64,000 nt of DNA from Chromobacterium haemolyticum DSM 19808 (GTDB taxonomy: Bacteria > Pseudomonadota > Gammaproteobacteria > Burkholderiales > Chromobacteriaceae). The DNA is taken from assembly GCF_000711885.1 (NCBI RefSeq), contig NZ_KL543996.1, positions 97,396 to 161,395 on the forward strand, read 5' to 3'. This document shows positions 47,406 to 57,136 of the stretch, piece by piece. Under the pieces are notes generated by a model that worked only from the letters and a program-made list of their open reading frames with translations, was not told the origin of the DNA and ran no database searches. Numbering within the stretch: position 1 is the first letter of the stretch; every line of letters starts with the position of its first letter. The translations under genes and the position numbers were made by a program.

Positions 47406-49196
47406 ATGCAGATTCCCGAGTACTACAACCCGGTGGCGCGCGATATCGCACAGGCGCTGGTGGACGGTTTCGACAAGCATTACCGCCTGTTCCGCGAGTG
47501 CAATCGCGGCGCCAAGGATTTGTTCGAGTCCGGGGACTGGCAAGGGGTGCAAAAGGCGGTTCGCGACCGTATCCAGTTCTACGACGAACGGGTGGCGGAA
47601 ACGGTGGCGAGGCTGCATGGCGAATTCCACGCCGATCTGCTGGACGACGAGATCTGGCAGCAGGCCAAGCTTTACTTCATCGGCCTGTTGGCCAATCACA
47701 AGCAACCGGAGTGCGCGGAAACCTTCTTCAATTCCGTGTTCACCCGCATCTTGCACCGCGATTACTTCAACAACGATTTCATCTTCATCCGGCCGGCGAT
47801 CTCCACCGAGTACATCGAGTCAGACCCGCCGTCCTACCGCAGCTATTACCCCGCGCGCGAGGGCCTGCGGCGGGCATTGCGTCGCATCGTCGAGGACTTT
47901 GGCTGGCGGCGGCCGTTCACCTGGCTGCGGCGGGACATCGCCCTGCTGTTGCGCCAGGCGGAGTCCTTTCTGGAGGGGGGCTGGCCGCAGCCGGAGGCCA
48001 ATTGTCAGATACAGGTGCTGTCGTCGCCGTTCTACCGCAATAAGACCGCTTATGTGTTCGGCAAGGTAATCAACGGCGGCGCGCATTACCCATTCGCAGT
48101 CCCGGTATTGCACGACGCACTGGGCGGGCTGTACCTGGATACCTTGCTGCTGGAGCCCTGGCGCATCGGCGTGCTGTTCTCCTTCAGCCGCGCTTACTTC
48201 CTGGTGGATATGGAGGTGCCGTCCGCTTATGTGCAGTTCCTGCGAGGGATGCTGCCGGGCAAGACCAAGGCTGAGCTCTACACCATGCTGGGGCTGCAGA
48301 AACAGGGCAAGAACACCTTCTACCGCGACTTCATCCAGCACCTGAAACATTCCAACGACAGTTTCGTCATCGCGCCCGGCATCCGCGGCCTGGTGATGCT
48401 GGTATTCACTCTGCCGTCCTATCCCTATGTGTTCAAGCTGATCAAGGACGTGTTCGGCGGACCAAAGGAAGTGGACCGGGCCACGGTGAAGGCAAAGTAC
48501 CAGCTGGTGAAGCGCCATGACCGGGTGGGACGGCTGGCGGATACGCTGGAATTTTCCAATGTGGCGTTTCCCAAGGCGCGCTTCACCGAAGAGTTGCTGC
48601 GGGAGTTGCGCGAGCAAGCGCCGTCGATGATGGAGGAGGGCGCTGAGCAGGTGGTGATCAAGCACTTGTACATCGAGCGGCGGCTGAAGCCGTTGAATCT
48701 CTACCTAATGAATTGCGAACCGGCGGAGAAGGCGCGGGCGGTGCGCGATTACGGCCTGGCGATCAAGGAGCTGGCGGCGGCGAATATTTTCCCCGGCGAC
48801 ATGTTGTTCAAGAACTTTGGCGTGACGCGTTACGGGCGGGTAATTTTCTACGACTACGACGAGATCGAATACCTGAGCGACTGCCATTTCCGGCGGATTC
48901 CGGAGGCGCCCAACCCGGAAATGGAGATGTCCGGCGAGGTTTGGTACCCGGTGGCGCGCAATGATGTGTTTCCCGAGGAGTTCGGCGTTTTTCTATTGGG
49001 CGACCCCGAGGTCAGGCAGGTTTTTCTGCGCCATCACCGGGATTTGCTGAGTCCCGAGTTTTGGCAGCTGCGCCAGCGCCGCATCCGCGCCGGCCACATC
49101 GAAGATTTTTACCCTTATCCGGAGGAGATGCGTTTGATCAATGCTTATCCGCGGTTTTACCGGCGGGAGCGGGCGGCCTGGCCAAGGGAGGATTAG
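47406..49196 (+). CDS. aceK: Isocitrate dehydrogenase kinase/phosphatase
   Basis: The 596-residue bifunctional enzyme phosphorylates and reactivates isocitrate dehydrogenase, switching carbon between the TCA cycle and the glyoxylate shunt. The ATP-binding segment [22 protein letters not shown] (in two parts, near residues 320-340), [15 protein letters not shown] and the downstream DYDEIEYL catalytic region match AceK. ATG 47406 gives [13 protein letters not shown] and follows GAGGG; a start at 47382 is less likely. aceA/aceB are not in the window, and AceK here is not in the enteric aceBAK order. Confidence 0.95.
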   Translation: MQIPEYYNPVARDIAQALVDGFDKHYRLFRECNRGAKDLFESGDWQGVQKAVRDRIQFYDERVAETVARLHGEFHADLLDDEIWQQAKLYFIGLLANHKQPECAETFFNSVFTRILHRDYFNNDFIFIRPAISTEYIESDPPSYRSYYPAREGLRRALRRIVEDFGWRRPFTWLRRDIALLLRQAESFLEGGWPQPEANCQIQVLSSPFYRNKTAYVFGKVINGGAHYPFAVPVLHDALGGLYLDTLLLEPWRIGVLFSFSRAYFLVDMEVPSAYVQFLRGMLPGKTKAELYTMLGLQKQGKNTFYRDFIQHLKHSNDSFVIAPGIRGLVMLVFTLPSYPYVFKLIKDVFGGPKEVDRATVKAKYQLVKRHDRVGRLADTLEFSNVAFPKARFTEELLRELREQAPSMMEEGAEQVVIKHLYIERRLKPLNLYLMNCEPAEKARAVRDYGLAIKELAAANIFPGDMLFKNFGVTRYGRVIFYDYDEIEYLSDCHFRRIPEAPNPEMEMSGEVWYPVARNDVFPEEFGVFLLGDPEVRQVFLRHHRDLLSPEFWQLRQRRIRAGHIEDFYPYPEEMRLINAYPRFYRRERAAWPRED

Positions 49197-49202
49197 GGCA
49201 AG

Positions 49203-49233
49203 AAAAACGGGGAAGCGAAAGCTTCCCCGTTTT
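49203..49233 (+). terminator. aceK terminator
   Basis: AACGGGGAAGC and GCTTCCCCGTT form an 11-bp perfect stem with a GAAA loop, followed by TTTT, flanked by A on the left. It lies 10 bases after the aceK stop. Confidence 0.93.
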
Positions 49234-49268
49234 GGGTGTTGAACGCGGCCAACTTGGTTGTGCCGACG

Positions 49269-49694
49269 TTAAGCGCGATGGCTGTCCTCGAAGTAGGCGA
49301 TGGGCCCGGCGCTGGTTAAACCGATGTGGAAAGTTGAGCTTTCCGGGAAGGTTTCGCCTATGCTTTCCGCGGCGCGCACGATCTCGTACAGCACTTCCAC
49401 TTCCTTGAATTTTCGGGTGATGTTGTCATTGCCCTGCAACCAGGCCCGGATTTCCTCGGCATGCGGGTGGTTGTTTTCCAAGTCCAACTGGCAGGCCGGC
49501 GTGCTGATCAGACTGATCGCAGGCGGCATGCTGATGTCCAGTTGTTTCAATTGTTGGCTCGCCAGTTCGGCGAAGCTGGACAATTCGAGGTTGGCCCGCT
49601 CGCGGATGGAGGAAAGGGCAATGCTTCCATCGTCCGTGACCTGACTGAACAGTGTGACCAGGCCCGGGGCGGTGGCAGTGTTTTCAAGCGACAT
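49269..49694 (-). CDS. Conserved-looking protein of unknown function (141 aa)
   Basis: The 141-residue acidic, soluble protein has no signal peptide, membrane helix or recognised motif. It is likely two helical regions (about 25-60 and 75-115) and ends with ESSTFHIGLTSAGPIAYFEDSHRA. Codon use is like its neighbours, and GGAG precedes ATG 49694 at a good distance, so it is probably a real gene. It is convergent with aceK and about 65 bases downstream of mutS on the same strand. I do not recognise it and assign no function. Confidence 0.75.
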   Translation of the reverse strand: MSLENTATAPGLVTLFSQVTDDGSIALSSIRERANLELSSFAELASQQLKQLDISMPPAISLISTPACQLDLENNHPHAEEIRAWLQGNDNITRKFKEVEVLYEIVRAAESIGETFPESSTFHIGLTSAGPIAYFEDSHRA

Positions 49695-49760
49695 TGTTGT
49701 TGCTCCTGTCTCGGATGTTACCTTCTAGTAATATAGGAAACGTCCCCGGGTCTGGCCTGG

Positions 49761-52307
49761 TCATTTGGCCAGTTTCTTTAATTCGTAGAGCAGGGCCTGG
49801 GCTTCCCGTGGCGAGAGATCGTCTAGATCGACCTCCAGAAGGCGTTCGACTGCCGGATTCGCTTCAGGTTCCACAGTTGTCGTCGCGGGTAAACTGATAA
49901 ATAGGTCTGGCTGCACGCGGCTGGCGGAGTGGTTCTCCAATTCAGTCAGATAGCGACGCGCCTCGCGGATCACTTTGCCGGGCACGCCGGCCAGCTGAGC
50001 CACCGCCAAGCCATAGCTCTGGCTGGCCGGGCCTTCCTCCACATGGTGCAGAAACACGATGCGGTCCTTGTGCTCCACGGCGGACAGGTGGACGTTGGCG
50101 ACGCTGGGGTACTCGCTTTCCAGGCTGGTCAGCTCGAAATAATGGGTGGCGAACAGCGTATAGGCGCGGCTTTTCTCTATCAGCGCCTTGGCGATGGCCC
50201 AGGCCAGCGCCAGGCCGTCGAAAGTGGAGGTGCCGCGGCCCACTTCATCCATCAGCACCAACGAGTGTTCGGAGGCGTTGTTGAGGATGTTGGCGGTTTC
50301 GGTCATCTCCACCATGAAGGTGGAGCGGCCGCCGGCCAGGTCGTCGGAGGCGCCGATGCGGGTGAAGATACGGTCTATCGGTCCAATCACCGCGCGTTGG
50401 GCCGGTACGAAGCTGCCGACGTGCGCCATCAGCGTAATCAGCGCGTTCTGGCGCATATAGGTGGATTTACCGCCCATGTTCGGGCCAGTGATCAGCAGCA
50501 GTTTGCGGGTGTCGGACAGCCGGGTGTCGTTGGCGATGAAGCGTTCCACCTCCGCCTCCACCACAGGGTGGCGGCCTTCGATGATTTCCAGCCGCGGCTC
50601 GGCCACGAACTCCGGCTCCACGTAGTTGTTGACGCTGGCGCGCTCGGCGAAGGCGGACAGCACGTCTAGTCCGGCCACCGCTTGCGCTATCAGCTTCAGG
50701 TCGGGTATGTGCGGCGCCAGTTGATCCAGCAGGTCTTCGTACAGTTGCTTTTCCAGCGCCAGCGCGCGGTCTTGCGCGGACAGCGCCTTGTCTTCGAACT
50801 CCTTCAGTTCAGGCGTGATGTAGCGCTCGGCGTTCTTCAGCGTCTGGCGGCGGCGGTAGTCGTCCGGCACCTTGTCGCCTTGGGCCTTGGTGACTTCGAT
50901 GTAGAAGCCGTGCACGCGGTTGAACTCCACTTTCAGGGTGGGGATGCCGGTGCGTTCTTTTTCGCGGGCTTCCAGCGCCAGCAGAAAGGCGCCGCAGTCG
51001 GTCTGGATCGCGCGCAATTCGTCCAGCGTGGCGTTGAGGCCGTGATTGATCACGCCGCCGTCACGAAGGAAGGTGGAGGGCTCGGGCAGGATGGCCTGGC
51101 TGAGCATGGTTTCCACTGGGGAATCGTCCGGCAGCAGGCGCGCCAGTTCGCCCAGCAGTTCTGCGTCGAGATTGGCGGCCAGCCGTTTGACGCCGGTCAA
51201 CGCCTTCAGCGAATCGCGCAGCGCGGCCAGGTCGCGCGGGCGGGCGCTGCGCAGGGCGATGCGGGCGGTGATGCGTTCGATGTCAGCCACTTCGCGCAGC
51301 TGGGCATGGGCGTCGTCGTAGGCCGGCAGCAAGGCGCGCACCGCTTCCAGCCGGCGCGACAGCTTGCCGTGACTGCGGATGGGGTGATGCAGCCAATGGC
51401 GCAGCAGACGGCTGCCCATGCTGGTGGCGCAGCCGTCCAGCAGCGAGGCCAGCGTCGGAGACGGCTCGCCGCGTATGGTTTCGGTCAGTTCCAGGTTACG
51501 GCGGGTGGCGCCGTCCATGCGGATCAACTCGCCGGCGTCCTCCACCGCCAGATTGGCGATATGAGCCGGGTTGACGCTCTGAGTAGTCTTGACGTACTCC
51601 AGCAGCGCGCCGGCGGCGCCCACCGCCACTGGCAGGGTGTCGGCGCCGAAGCCGGCCAAGTCGCGGGTGCCGAAGTGCCGGGTCAGCGTCATCTGCGCCG
51701 ACTCGATGTCGAACTGCCACGGCGGCAGCTTTTTCTTGGGCGTGGCCACGGTTTCGAACACATTGAGGCCGGTGTCGTCCGGGATCACCAGTTCGGCGGG
51801 TTTCAAGCGCTCCAACTCGCTGTGGAGCTCGTCTACCCGGGTCTGCAATACTTTGAACTCGCCGCTGGCGAGCGATAGCCAGGCGAGGCCCAGCACGCCC
51901 TTGACCATGTTCACTGCCATCACCAGGTTGTCGCGCTTGTCGTCCAGCAAAGCGGCGTCGGTCAGGGTGCCGGGGGTGACGATGCGCACCACCTTGCGTT
52001 CCACCGGCCCTTTGGACAAGGCCGGGTCGCCAATCTGCTCGGCGATGGCGACGGACTCGCCCATTTTGACCAGGCGCGCCAGATAGCCTTCGGCGGCGTG
52101 ATAGGGCACGCCGGCCATCTTGATCGGGTTGCCGCCGCTGGTGCCGCGGGTGGTCAGGGTGATGTCGAGCAAGCGCGCCGCCTTCTCCGCGTCCTCATAG
52201 AACAGTTCGTAGAAGTCCCCCATGCGGTAGAAAACCAGCTTGTCGGCGTGTTCGCGTTTGATGGCTAGGTATTGCTGCATCATCGGGGTGTGCTGTGGCG
52301 TGCTCAT
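49761..52307 (-). CDS. mutS: DNA mismatch repair protein MutS
   Basis: The 848-residue mismatch-recognition ATPase. The mismatch-reading motif [15 protein letters not shown] is near residue 30, Walker A is GPNMGGKST (near residue 612), and Walker B/D-loop [20 protein letters not shown] follows. The C-terminal dimer/tetramer tail is present. ATG 52307 ([17 protein letters not shown]) is used; a TTG at 52334 in frame is an alternative. It is oriented away from the GbsR/cio genes. Confidence 0.97.
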   Translation of the reverse strand: MSTPQHTPMMQQYLAIKREHADKLVFYRMGDFYELFYEDAEKAARLLDITLTTRGTSGGNPIKMAGVPYHAAEGYLARLVKMGESVAIAEQIGDPALSKGPVERKVVRIVTPGTLTDAALLDDKRDNLVMAVNMVKGVLGLAWLSLASGEFKVLQTRVDELHSELERLKPAELVIPDDTGLNVFETVATPKKKLPPWQFDIESAQMTLTRHFGTRDLAGFGADTLPVAVGAAGALLEYVKTTQSVNPAHIANLAVEDAGELIRMDGATRRNLELTETIRGEPSPTLASLLDGCATSMGSRLLRHWLHHPIRSHGKLSRRLEAVRALLPAYDDAHAQLREVADIERITARIALRSARPRDLAALRDSLKALTGVKRLAANLDAELLGELARLLPDDSPVETMLSQAILPEPSTFLRDGGVINHGLNATLDELRAIQTDCGAFLLALEAREKERTGIPTLKVEFNRVHGFYIEVTKAQGDKVPDDYRRRQTLKNAERYITPELKEFEDKALSAQDRALALEKQLYEDLLDQLAPHIPDLKLIAQAVAGLDVLSAFAERASVNNYVEPEFVAEPRLEIIEGRHPVVEAEVERFIANDTRLSDTRKLLLITGPNMGGKSTYMRQNALITLMAHVGSFVPAQRAVIGPIDRIFTRIGASDDLAGGRSTFMVEMTETANILNNASEHSLVLMDEVGRGTSTFDGLALAWAIAKALIEKSRAYTLFATHYFELTSLESEYPSVANVHLSAVEHKDRIVFLHHVEEGPASQSYGLAVAQLAGVPGKVIREARRYLTELENHSASRVQPDLFISLPATTTVEPEANPAVERLLEVDLDDLSPREAQALLYELKKLAK

Positions 52308-52549
52308 TGGCTGTGGGCTCTTATGAATGGACAACAGGATGCCGTGGCCTTTGCCCGCGGATCAAGGGCGCGCGGGCGCCAGAGCATCCCTGATTAATGT
52401 TTCGACCCCGCGTGCGGCGGGGCTTTTGGAGAGTCGGCGCTATTTTAGCGCAGCCCGACTGCGGCGTCAGCCGTGCAGGCACAGACTGCAAAGATGCGAG
52501 ATGCATGGTTTGGGGTTCTGTCAAGCGTGCGGCTCAATGATGGTTGTGA
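52308..52549. other. Intergenic region between mutS and the cio promoter
   Basis: No gene seen. ACCCCGCGTGCGGCGGGGC followed by TTTT (52405-52427) looks like a rho-independent terminator read on the plus strand, although no plus-strand gene precedes it. Confidence 0.5.
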
Positions 52550-52578
52550 TTGACTTGGTTTCGTTGCGAATTTATGAT
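52550..52578 (+). promoter_or_regulatory. Promoter of gbsR-like gene and cioAB
   Basis: TTGACT (52550-52555) and TATGAT (52573-52578) are separated by 17 bases, a near-consensus sigma-70 promoter. Predicted start of transcription is near 52585, giving a short leader to the ATG at 52620. Confidence 0.75.
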
Positions 52579-52587
52579 TTATATCAA
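52574..52587 (+). promoter_or_regulatory. FNR/ANR-type box overlapping the -10 element
   Basis: ATGAT-TTAT-ATCAA matches the FNR consensus TTGAT-N4-ATCAA in nine of ten positions. It covers the -10 hexamer and the start site, which predicts repression when oxygen is absent. An FNR protein is encoded at 62712. Confidence 0.7.
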
Positions 52588-52589
52588 AG

Positions 52590-52607
52590 TTTCAGAAATT
52601 CCTGAAA
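52590..52607 (+). promoter_or_regulatory. Inverted repeat, candidate GbsR-family operator
   Basis: TTTCAGAAATTCCTGAAA is an 18-bp inverted repeat matching in 16 of 18 positions, just downstream of the predicted transcription start and 12 bases before the regulator gene. Confidence 0.5.
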
Positions 52608-52619
52608 ATTGAGAACGTC

Positions 52620-53186
52620 ATGAATTTATCGCCACTCGTCCAGTCTTTCGTGCTGCATTTCGGTGAAATGGGCAGCCGCTGGGGCATCAATCGCACCGTC
52701 GGGCAGATCTACGCGCTGCTCTATGTATCGGAGAAGCCGCTGAACGCGGATGAAATCGCAGAGAGCCTGAGCTTTTCACGCTCCAACGTCAGCATGGGTC
52801 TCAAGGAGCTGGAGTCCTGGCGGCTGGTCAGGCTGCAGCATTTCCCCGGAGATCGCCGCGAATATTTCTCCACGCCCGACGATGTCTGGGCCATTTTCAA
52901 AACCCTGGCCGAGGAGCGCAAAAAGCGCGAGGTGGAGCCTACGCTGACCATGTTGCGCGGCGCGATCATGGAGACGCCGGCCAGCGACGCTGAACGCCAT
53001 GCCCAAGCGCGGATGAAGGAGATGCACCAGTTGATCGAACTGGTGACCACCTGGTTCTCCGATATCCAGCACATGGACGTGGAGACCTTGCAGCGCCTGA
53101 TGAAACTGGGTTCGCAGGTGCAGAAAATCCTGCAGTTCACCCACTCGCTTTCGAAACTGACCAGTCGCGACGGCGACAGGGAGTAG
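52620..53186 (+). CDS. GbsR/MarR family transcriptional regulator
   Basis: The 188-residue protein has a winged helix (about residues 25-85: INRTVGQIYALLYVSEKPL, DEIAESLSFSRSNVSMGLKEL) of the GbsR-like type and a long helical C-terminus (about 95-185) for dimerisation. The gene ends two bases before cioA, and the ribosome-binding site of cioA lies in its last codons, so it is cotranscribed with the oxidase. Its signal is unknown; quinone, NO or respiratory inhibitors are possibilities, but this is inference. Confidence 0.87.
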   Translation: MNLSPLVQSFVLHFGEMGSRWGINRTVGQIYALLYVSEKPLNADEIAESLSFSRSNVSMGLKELESWRLVRLQHFPGDRREYFSTPDDVWAIFKTLAEERKKREVEPTLTMLRGAIMETPASDAERHAQARMKEMHQLIELVTTWFSDIQHMDVETLQRLMKLGSQVQKILQFTHSLSKLTSRDGDRE

Positions 53187-53188
53187 CT

Positions 53189-54529
53189 ATGGACTTTGAC
53201 CCGCTGGTATTGGCGCGCATTCAGTTCGGCGCCAATATTTCCTTTCACATCTTGTTCCCCACCATCAATATCGCGATGGGCTGGGTGCTGCTGTTCTTCA
53301 AGCTGCGTTACCTGAAAACCGGTCAGCAAGGCTGGATGGACGCCTATAGCTTCTGGGTGAAGATCTTCGCCTTGTCCTTCGCCCTGGGCGTGGTCAGCGG
53401 CGTGACCATGAGCTTCCAGTTCGGCACCAACTGGCCTGGCTATATGCAGACGGTGGGCAATATCGCCGGCCCGCTGCTGGCGTATGAAATCCTGACCGCT
53501 TTCTTCCTGGAGGCCACCTTCCTGGGCGTGATGCTGTTCGGCCGTTCGCGGGTGTCCGAGCGAGTGCATACCTGGGCCACCTTCCTGGTCGCCTTCGGCA
53601 ATACGGTGTCGGCGTTCTGGATTCTGGCCTTGAATTCCTGGATGCAGACCCCGACCGGTTTCAAGATGGTGGACGGCAAGGCGGTGGTGACCAGTTGGCT
53701 GGAGGTGATTTTTAATCCCTCTTTGCCCTACCGGCTGACCCATATGCTGATCGCCTCCGGCTTGACCACAGCCTTTCTGGTGGCGGGTCTGTCCGCTTAT
53801 CGCCGGCTGAAGGGCGATCGCAGCGACGGCGCGAAGATGGCGCTGAAAACCGGCGTGGTGACCGCGGCCTTGCTGATTCCGCTGCAGATTTTCGTGGGCG
53901 ACATGCACGGCCTCAACACCTTCAAGCATCAACCCGCCAAGCTGGCGGCGATTGAAGGTATCTGGCATACCGAGAAGGGCGCGCCGCTGTTGCTGTTCGC
54001 TCTGCCCAATGCGGAAACCCGTCAGAACGATATGGCGGTGGGCATTCCCAAGCTGGCCAGCCTGATCATCACTCATGATCCCAACGGCGAGATCCGCGGT
54101 CTTAATGAGTTCGCTCAGCATCCGCCTGTGGGCAAGGTGTTCTGGAGCTTCCGCGTGATGGCCGGCGTGGGCGCGCTGATGCTGCTGGTGTCTTGGCTGG
54201 CCTGTTGGCAACTGCGTCGCCGCGGCCAGTTGGCGCCGCTGATGCTGCGGGCGCTGGTGGGCATGACCTTCGCCGGTTGGGTCGCGACCCTGGCAGGCTG
54301 GTACGTGACCGAGATCGGCCGTCAGCCGTGGCTGGTGGAGGGCGTGCTGACCACCGCTCAGGCGGCGGGTCCGGCGACCGGCGGTATGGTGGCGTCTACG
54401 CTGGCGATGTACCTGGGTTTGTACCTGGTGTTGCTGACCGCCTATGTGTCGGTCTTGTTCTACATGGCGGGCAAGGCGGCCGGCCAGTCCGGCGGCGAGG
54501 CCGCGCATCTTGAGGAGAAACTGGCATGA
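53189..54529 (+). CDS. cioA: bd-type quinol oxidase subunit I (cyanide-insensitive, CioA type)
   Basis: The 446-residue protein has nine membrane helices and the heme-ligand regions ISFHILFPTINIAMGW, EATFLGVMLFGR and YRLTHMLIASG. The quinol-binding Q-loop (GDMHGLNTFKHQPAK onward) lacks the long insertion of E. coli CydA, and total length is 446 rather than about 522, as in CioA of Pseudomonas. CioAB-type oxidases tolerate cyanide, which fits organisms that make HCN, as Chromobacterium does. It overlaps cioB by four bases and follows the GbsR-like gene. Confidence 0.93.
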   Translation: MDFDPLVLARIQFGANISFHILFPTINIAMGWVLLFFKLRYLKTGQQGWMDAYSFWVKIFALSFALGVVSGVTMSFQFGTNWPGYMQTVGNIAGPLLAYEILTAFFLEATFLGVMLFGRSRVSERVHTWATFLVAFGNTVSAFWILALNSWMQTPTGFKMVDGKAVVTSWLEVIFNPSLPYRLTHMLIASGLTTAFLVAGLSAYRRLKGDRSDGAKMALKTGVVTAALLIPLQIFVGDMHGLNTFKHQPAKLAAIEGIWHTEKGAPLLLFALPNAETRQNDMAVGIPKLASLIITHDPNGEIRGLNEFAQHPPVGKVFWSFRVMAGVGALMLLVSWLACWQLRRRGQLAPLMLRALVGMTFAGWVATLAGWYVTEIGRQPWLVEGVLTTAQAAGPATGGMVASTLAMYLGLYLVLLTAYVSVLFYMAGKAAGQSGGEAAHLEEKLA

Positions 54530-55539
54530 GTGGCGCTGTGTATTGGTTGCCGGTGGTGTTCGCCGGCCTGATGGCCCTGGCCATGCTGATTTACGTGGTG
54601 CTGGATGGCTACGATCTGGGCGTGGGCTTGTTGTTGCCCTTCGCCAAGGACGACGAGAAGGACATGATGATCGCGTCGATCGGCCCGTTCTGGGACGCCA
54701 ACGAAACCTGGCTGGTGCTGGGCGTGGGCCTATTGCTGGTGGGCTTTCCGCTGGCGCACGGCATCATTCTGGGCGAGCTCTATCTGCCGGTGGCGCTGAT
54801 GCTGGCTGGCTTGATCGTGCGCGGCGTGGCCTTCGACTTCCGCGTCAAGGCGCGCGAGCCGCATAAGCCGTGGTGGAATGTCGCTTTCGCCTGTGGCTCG
54901 CTGTTGGCGGCGCTGACTCAGGGCGTGATGCTGGGCCGCTACCTGACCGGCTTCGCCGAGGGTTGGCTGGCCTGGGGCTTTGCCTTGCTGGCCGGCATCG
55001 GCTTGGCGGCGGCTTACACTTTGCTTGGCGCCGGTTGGCTGATCATGAAGACCAGCGGCGCTTTGCAAGCCAAGGCGGTGGCTTGGGCGCGGCGCAGCCT
55101 GGCCGGCGCCGGTCTGTCTGTGCTGCTGGTGTCGGCGGCCACGCCGCTGGCCAGCAGCCATATCGCCGCAAAGTGGTTCGCCCTGCCGGAGTTCTTGCTG
55201 CTGCTGCCTTTGCCCTTGGGCTGCATTGTGTTGTTCGCCACGCTGTGGGTGATCCTGCCGCGCTTGGCGGCGCGTCAGGCCGCCGGCAATGATAATTGGT
55301 GCTGGGCGCCGTTCGCCTGCACCGTCGGCATCGTGCTGCTGTCGTTCTGGGGCCTGACTTATAGCGTGTTCCCCGAGGTGGTGATTGGCCGGCTGAATAT
55401 CTGGCAGGCGGCCAGCGACACCGCGGCCTTGTGGGTGATCTTCTGGGGCGCGGCGGTGGTGCTGCCGGTGATTCTGCTGTACACCGCCTTTGTCTACCGG
55501 GTGTTCCACGGCAAGGCCAATGCGCTGACTTACCAATAA
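54526..55539 (+). CDS. cioB: bd-type quinol oxidase subunit II (CioB type)
   Basis: The 337-residue protein has eight membrane helices and the subunit II pattern: AMLIYVVLDGYDLGVGLLLPF, GPFWDANETWLVLGVG and VRGVAFDFRVKAR near the start. Its start overlaps the cioA stop (ATGA). No small CydX or DUF2474 gene follows; a terminator lies 27 bases after the stop. Confidence 0.94.
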   Translation: MSGAVYWLPVVFAGLMALAMLIYVVLDGYDLGVGLLLPFAKDDEKDMMIASIGPFWDANETWLVLGVGLLLVGFPLAHGIILGELYLPVALMLAGLIVRGVAFDFRVKAREPHKPWWNVAFACGSLLAALTQGVMLGRYLTGFAEGWLAWGFALLAGIGLAAAYTLLGAGWLIMKTSGALQAKAVAWARRSLAGAGLSVLLVSAATPLASSHIAAKWFALPEFLLLLPLPLGCIVLFATLWVILPRLAARQAAGNDNWCWAPFACTVGIVLLSFWGLTYSVFPEVVIGRLNIWQAASDTAALWVIFWGAAVVLPVILLYTAFVYRVFHGKANALTYQ

Positions 55540-55566
55540 GCCCGGTATCTGGCGCCGTGTTTGACC

Positions 55567-55597
55567 AAGCCGTCTTTGCTCTGCGAAGGCGGCTTTT
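55567..55597 (+). terminator. cioAB terminator
   Basis: AAGCCGTCTTTGC and GCGAAGGCGGCTT form a 13-bp stem with one mismatch and a TCT loop, followed by TTT. Confidence 0.87.
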
Positions 55598-55680
55598 GCC
55601 ATACTGGGAGCGCGTCATCCGTCTGCAATCCTCGCCGGCGACAATGATGCCTTTTGTTCGAGGTCTGCAAGGAAGCGCCC

Positions 55681-56439
55681 ATGTCTTACTCCACGCCCGG
55701 CCTGCAATGGCCTTATCCCCGCTTCATCGCTCATCGCGGCGGCGGCGTTCTGGCGCCGGAAAATACTCTGGCCGGTTTTCGCGAAGGTTTGCGCTACGGC
55801 TACCGAGGCGCCGAATGCGATGTGAAGCTGTCGGCCGACAATGTCTGTTTTCTGCTGCATGACGACACGGTGGAGCGCACCAGCAATGGCCGCGGCGCGG
55901 CGGCGGCGCTGGGCATGGCGCAATTGGCGCGGCTGGACGCCGGCGGCTGGAAGGGCGCGGCTTTTGCCGGCGAGCCCATGCCGACGCTGGACACGGTCGC
56001 CGCCTGCTGCCTTGCGCACGGCATTGCCTTGAACATCGAGATCAAGCCCTGCCTGGGACGGGAGGCGGAAACCGGCGCTGCGGTGGCGGCGGAAGCCGCC
56101 CGGTTGTGGGCCGGCGCCGCGTTGCAGCCCTTGCTGTCGTCTTTTTCCGCCGAGGCGCTGTGCGCTGCGCGGGAAGCTGCGCCGGCTCTGCCGCGCGCCT
56201 GGCTGGTGGAGCGAGTGCCGGCGGACTGGCTGTCGCGCTTGCGCGATCTGGACTGCGTGGCCTTGCATTGCGACTATCAGAGCTTGGACGCGGCCTTGGC
56301 GACCAGCGTCAAGCAAGCGGGCTTTCAATTGCTGTGCTACACGGTGAATCAGCCGGCCGATGCCGAACGTTTGCTGGCCTGGGGCGTGGATAGCGTCTGC
56401 ACCGACCGTTTGGATTTGCTGCGGCCTATTTCAGATTGA
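55681..56439 (+). CDS. ugpQ: Glycerophosphodiester phosphodiesterase (cytoplasmic, UgpQ-like)
   Basis: The 252-residue protein cleaves glycerophosphodiesters to glycerol-3-phosphate. FIAHRGGGVLAPENTLAGF (His, Arg and Glu of the active site), ECDVKLSADN and LHDDTVERTSNG are the GDPD signature. There is no signal peptide, which fits UgpQ and not GlpQ. ATG 55681 has AAGGA upstream. Its 3' end overlaps the convergent binding-protein gene by 14 bases. Confidence 0.92.
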   Translation: MSYSTPGLQWPYPRFIAHRGGGVLAPENTLAGFREGLRYGYRGAECDVKLSADNVCFLLHDDTVERTSNGRGAAAALGMAQLARLDAGGWKGAAFAGEPMPTLDTVAACCLAHGIALNIEIKPCLGREAETGAAVAAEAARLWAGAALQPLLSSFSAEALCAAREAAPALPRAWLVERVPADWLSRLRDLDCVALHCDYQSLDAALATSVKQAGFQLLCYTVNQPADAERLLAWGVDSVCTDRLDLLRPISD

Positions 56440-57130
56440 AAGCCTTGATGCTGCCGTCCGCCTTCATCGCCAGGATGGCTTGGTTCAGCCGCTGCATGGC
56501 GTCGTCGCTCAACTGCGGATGACAGGCGAAATAGATATCCGTTTCATTCACCACCAGGGCGACACGCGGCGTCGCCATTTTCATTTTGTCGGCCAGGCCC
56601 TGTATGCCCACGTCCAGCGTGGCCAGCAAGTCGATGCGGCCCAATTGCAGCTTGCGCAGGCTGCTTGCCGCGTCGGCGCTCTCGTCCAGTGTCCAGCCCT
56701 GCTGTTTTAGCCGGCTGGCCACGGCGGTGCCGCGTACGGCGCCGATATGGAATTGCCTGGCCTGCTCCACGCCGCCGAAGTCGCGGGTTTCGTCATGGCG
56801 CGCCAGCAGCACCAGCCGCAGGCGGATGACAGGCTCGCTCCAGCGGAACAGCGTTTCCCGTTCCGGAAAGCGAGCGGCGGTCAAGCAGGCGTCCGGGGTC
56901 TGCTGGACCAGCAGCACGGCGCGGGCGGTGGGGTAGGGCGTAAACTTGAACGGCAGGCCGGCGCGCAGGGACAGCGCGCGCATCAAGTCGATGGCGGCGC
57001 CGGAGACGTGTTGCTGATCGGCGGAGACTTCGATGATGGGAGGCTGAGGGCTGACCAGAATGGTCAGCCCGGCCGCCGCGGCGGGCGCCGAAGCCAACGC
57101 CGCGATCAGCTTTATCAGCGGGCGCGGCAT
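56426..57130 (-). CDS. Solitary periplasmic binding protein (SBP_bac_3-like)
   Basis: The 234-residue protein has a signal peptide (about residues 1-20, MPRPLIKLIAALASAPAAAA) and the small two-lobed fold of polar amino acid binding proteins, with FKFTPYPTARA and RIDLLATLDVG. No permease or ATPase gene is nearby. It starts only six bases after the chemoreceptor stop and on the same strand, so it may be the ligand-binding partner of that receptor. The conserved amino-acid-binding residues are not clear enough to predict a ligand. Confidence 0.83.
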   Translation of the reverse strand: MPRPLIKLIAALASAPAAAAGLTILVSPQPPIIEVSADQQHVSGAAIDLMRALSLRAGLPFKFTPYPTARAVLLVQQTPDACLTAARFPERETLFRWSEPVIRLRLVLLARHDETRDFGGVEQARQFHIGAVRGTAVASRLKQQGWTLDESADAASSLRKLQLGRIDLLATLDVGIQGLADKMKMATPRVALVVNETDIYFACHPQLSDDAMQRLNQAILAMKADGSIKAFNLK

Positions 57131-57136
57131 TGTAGT

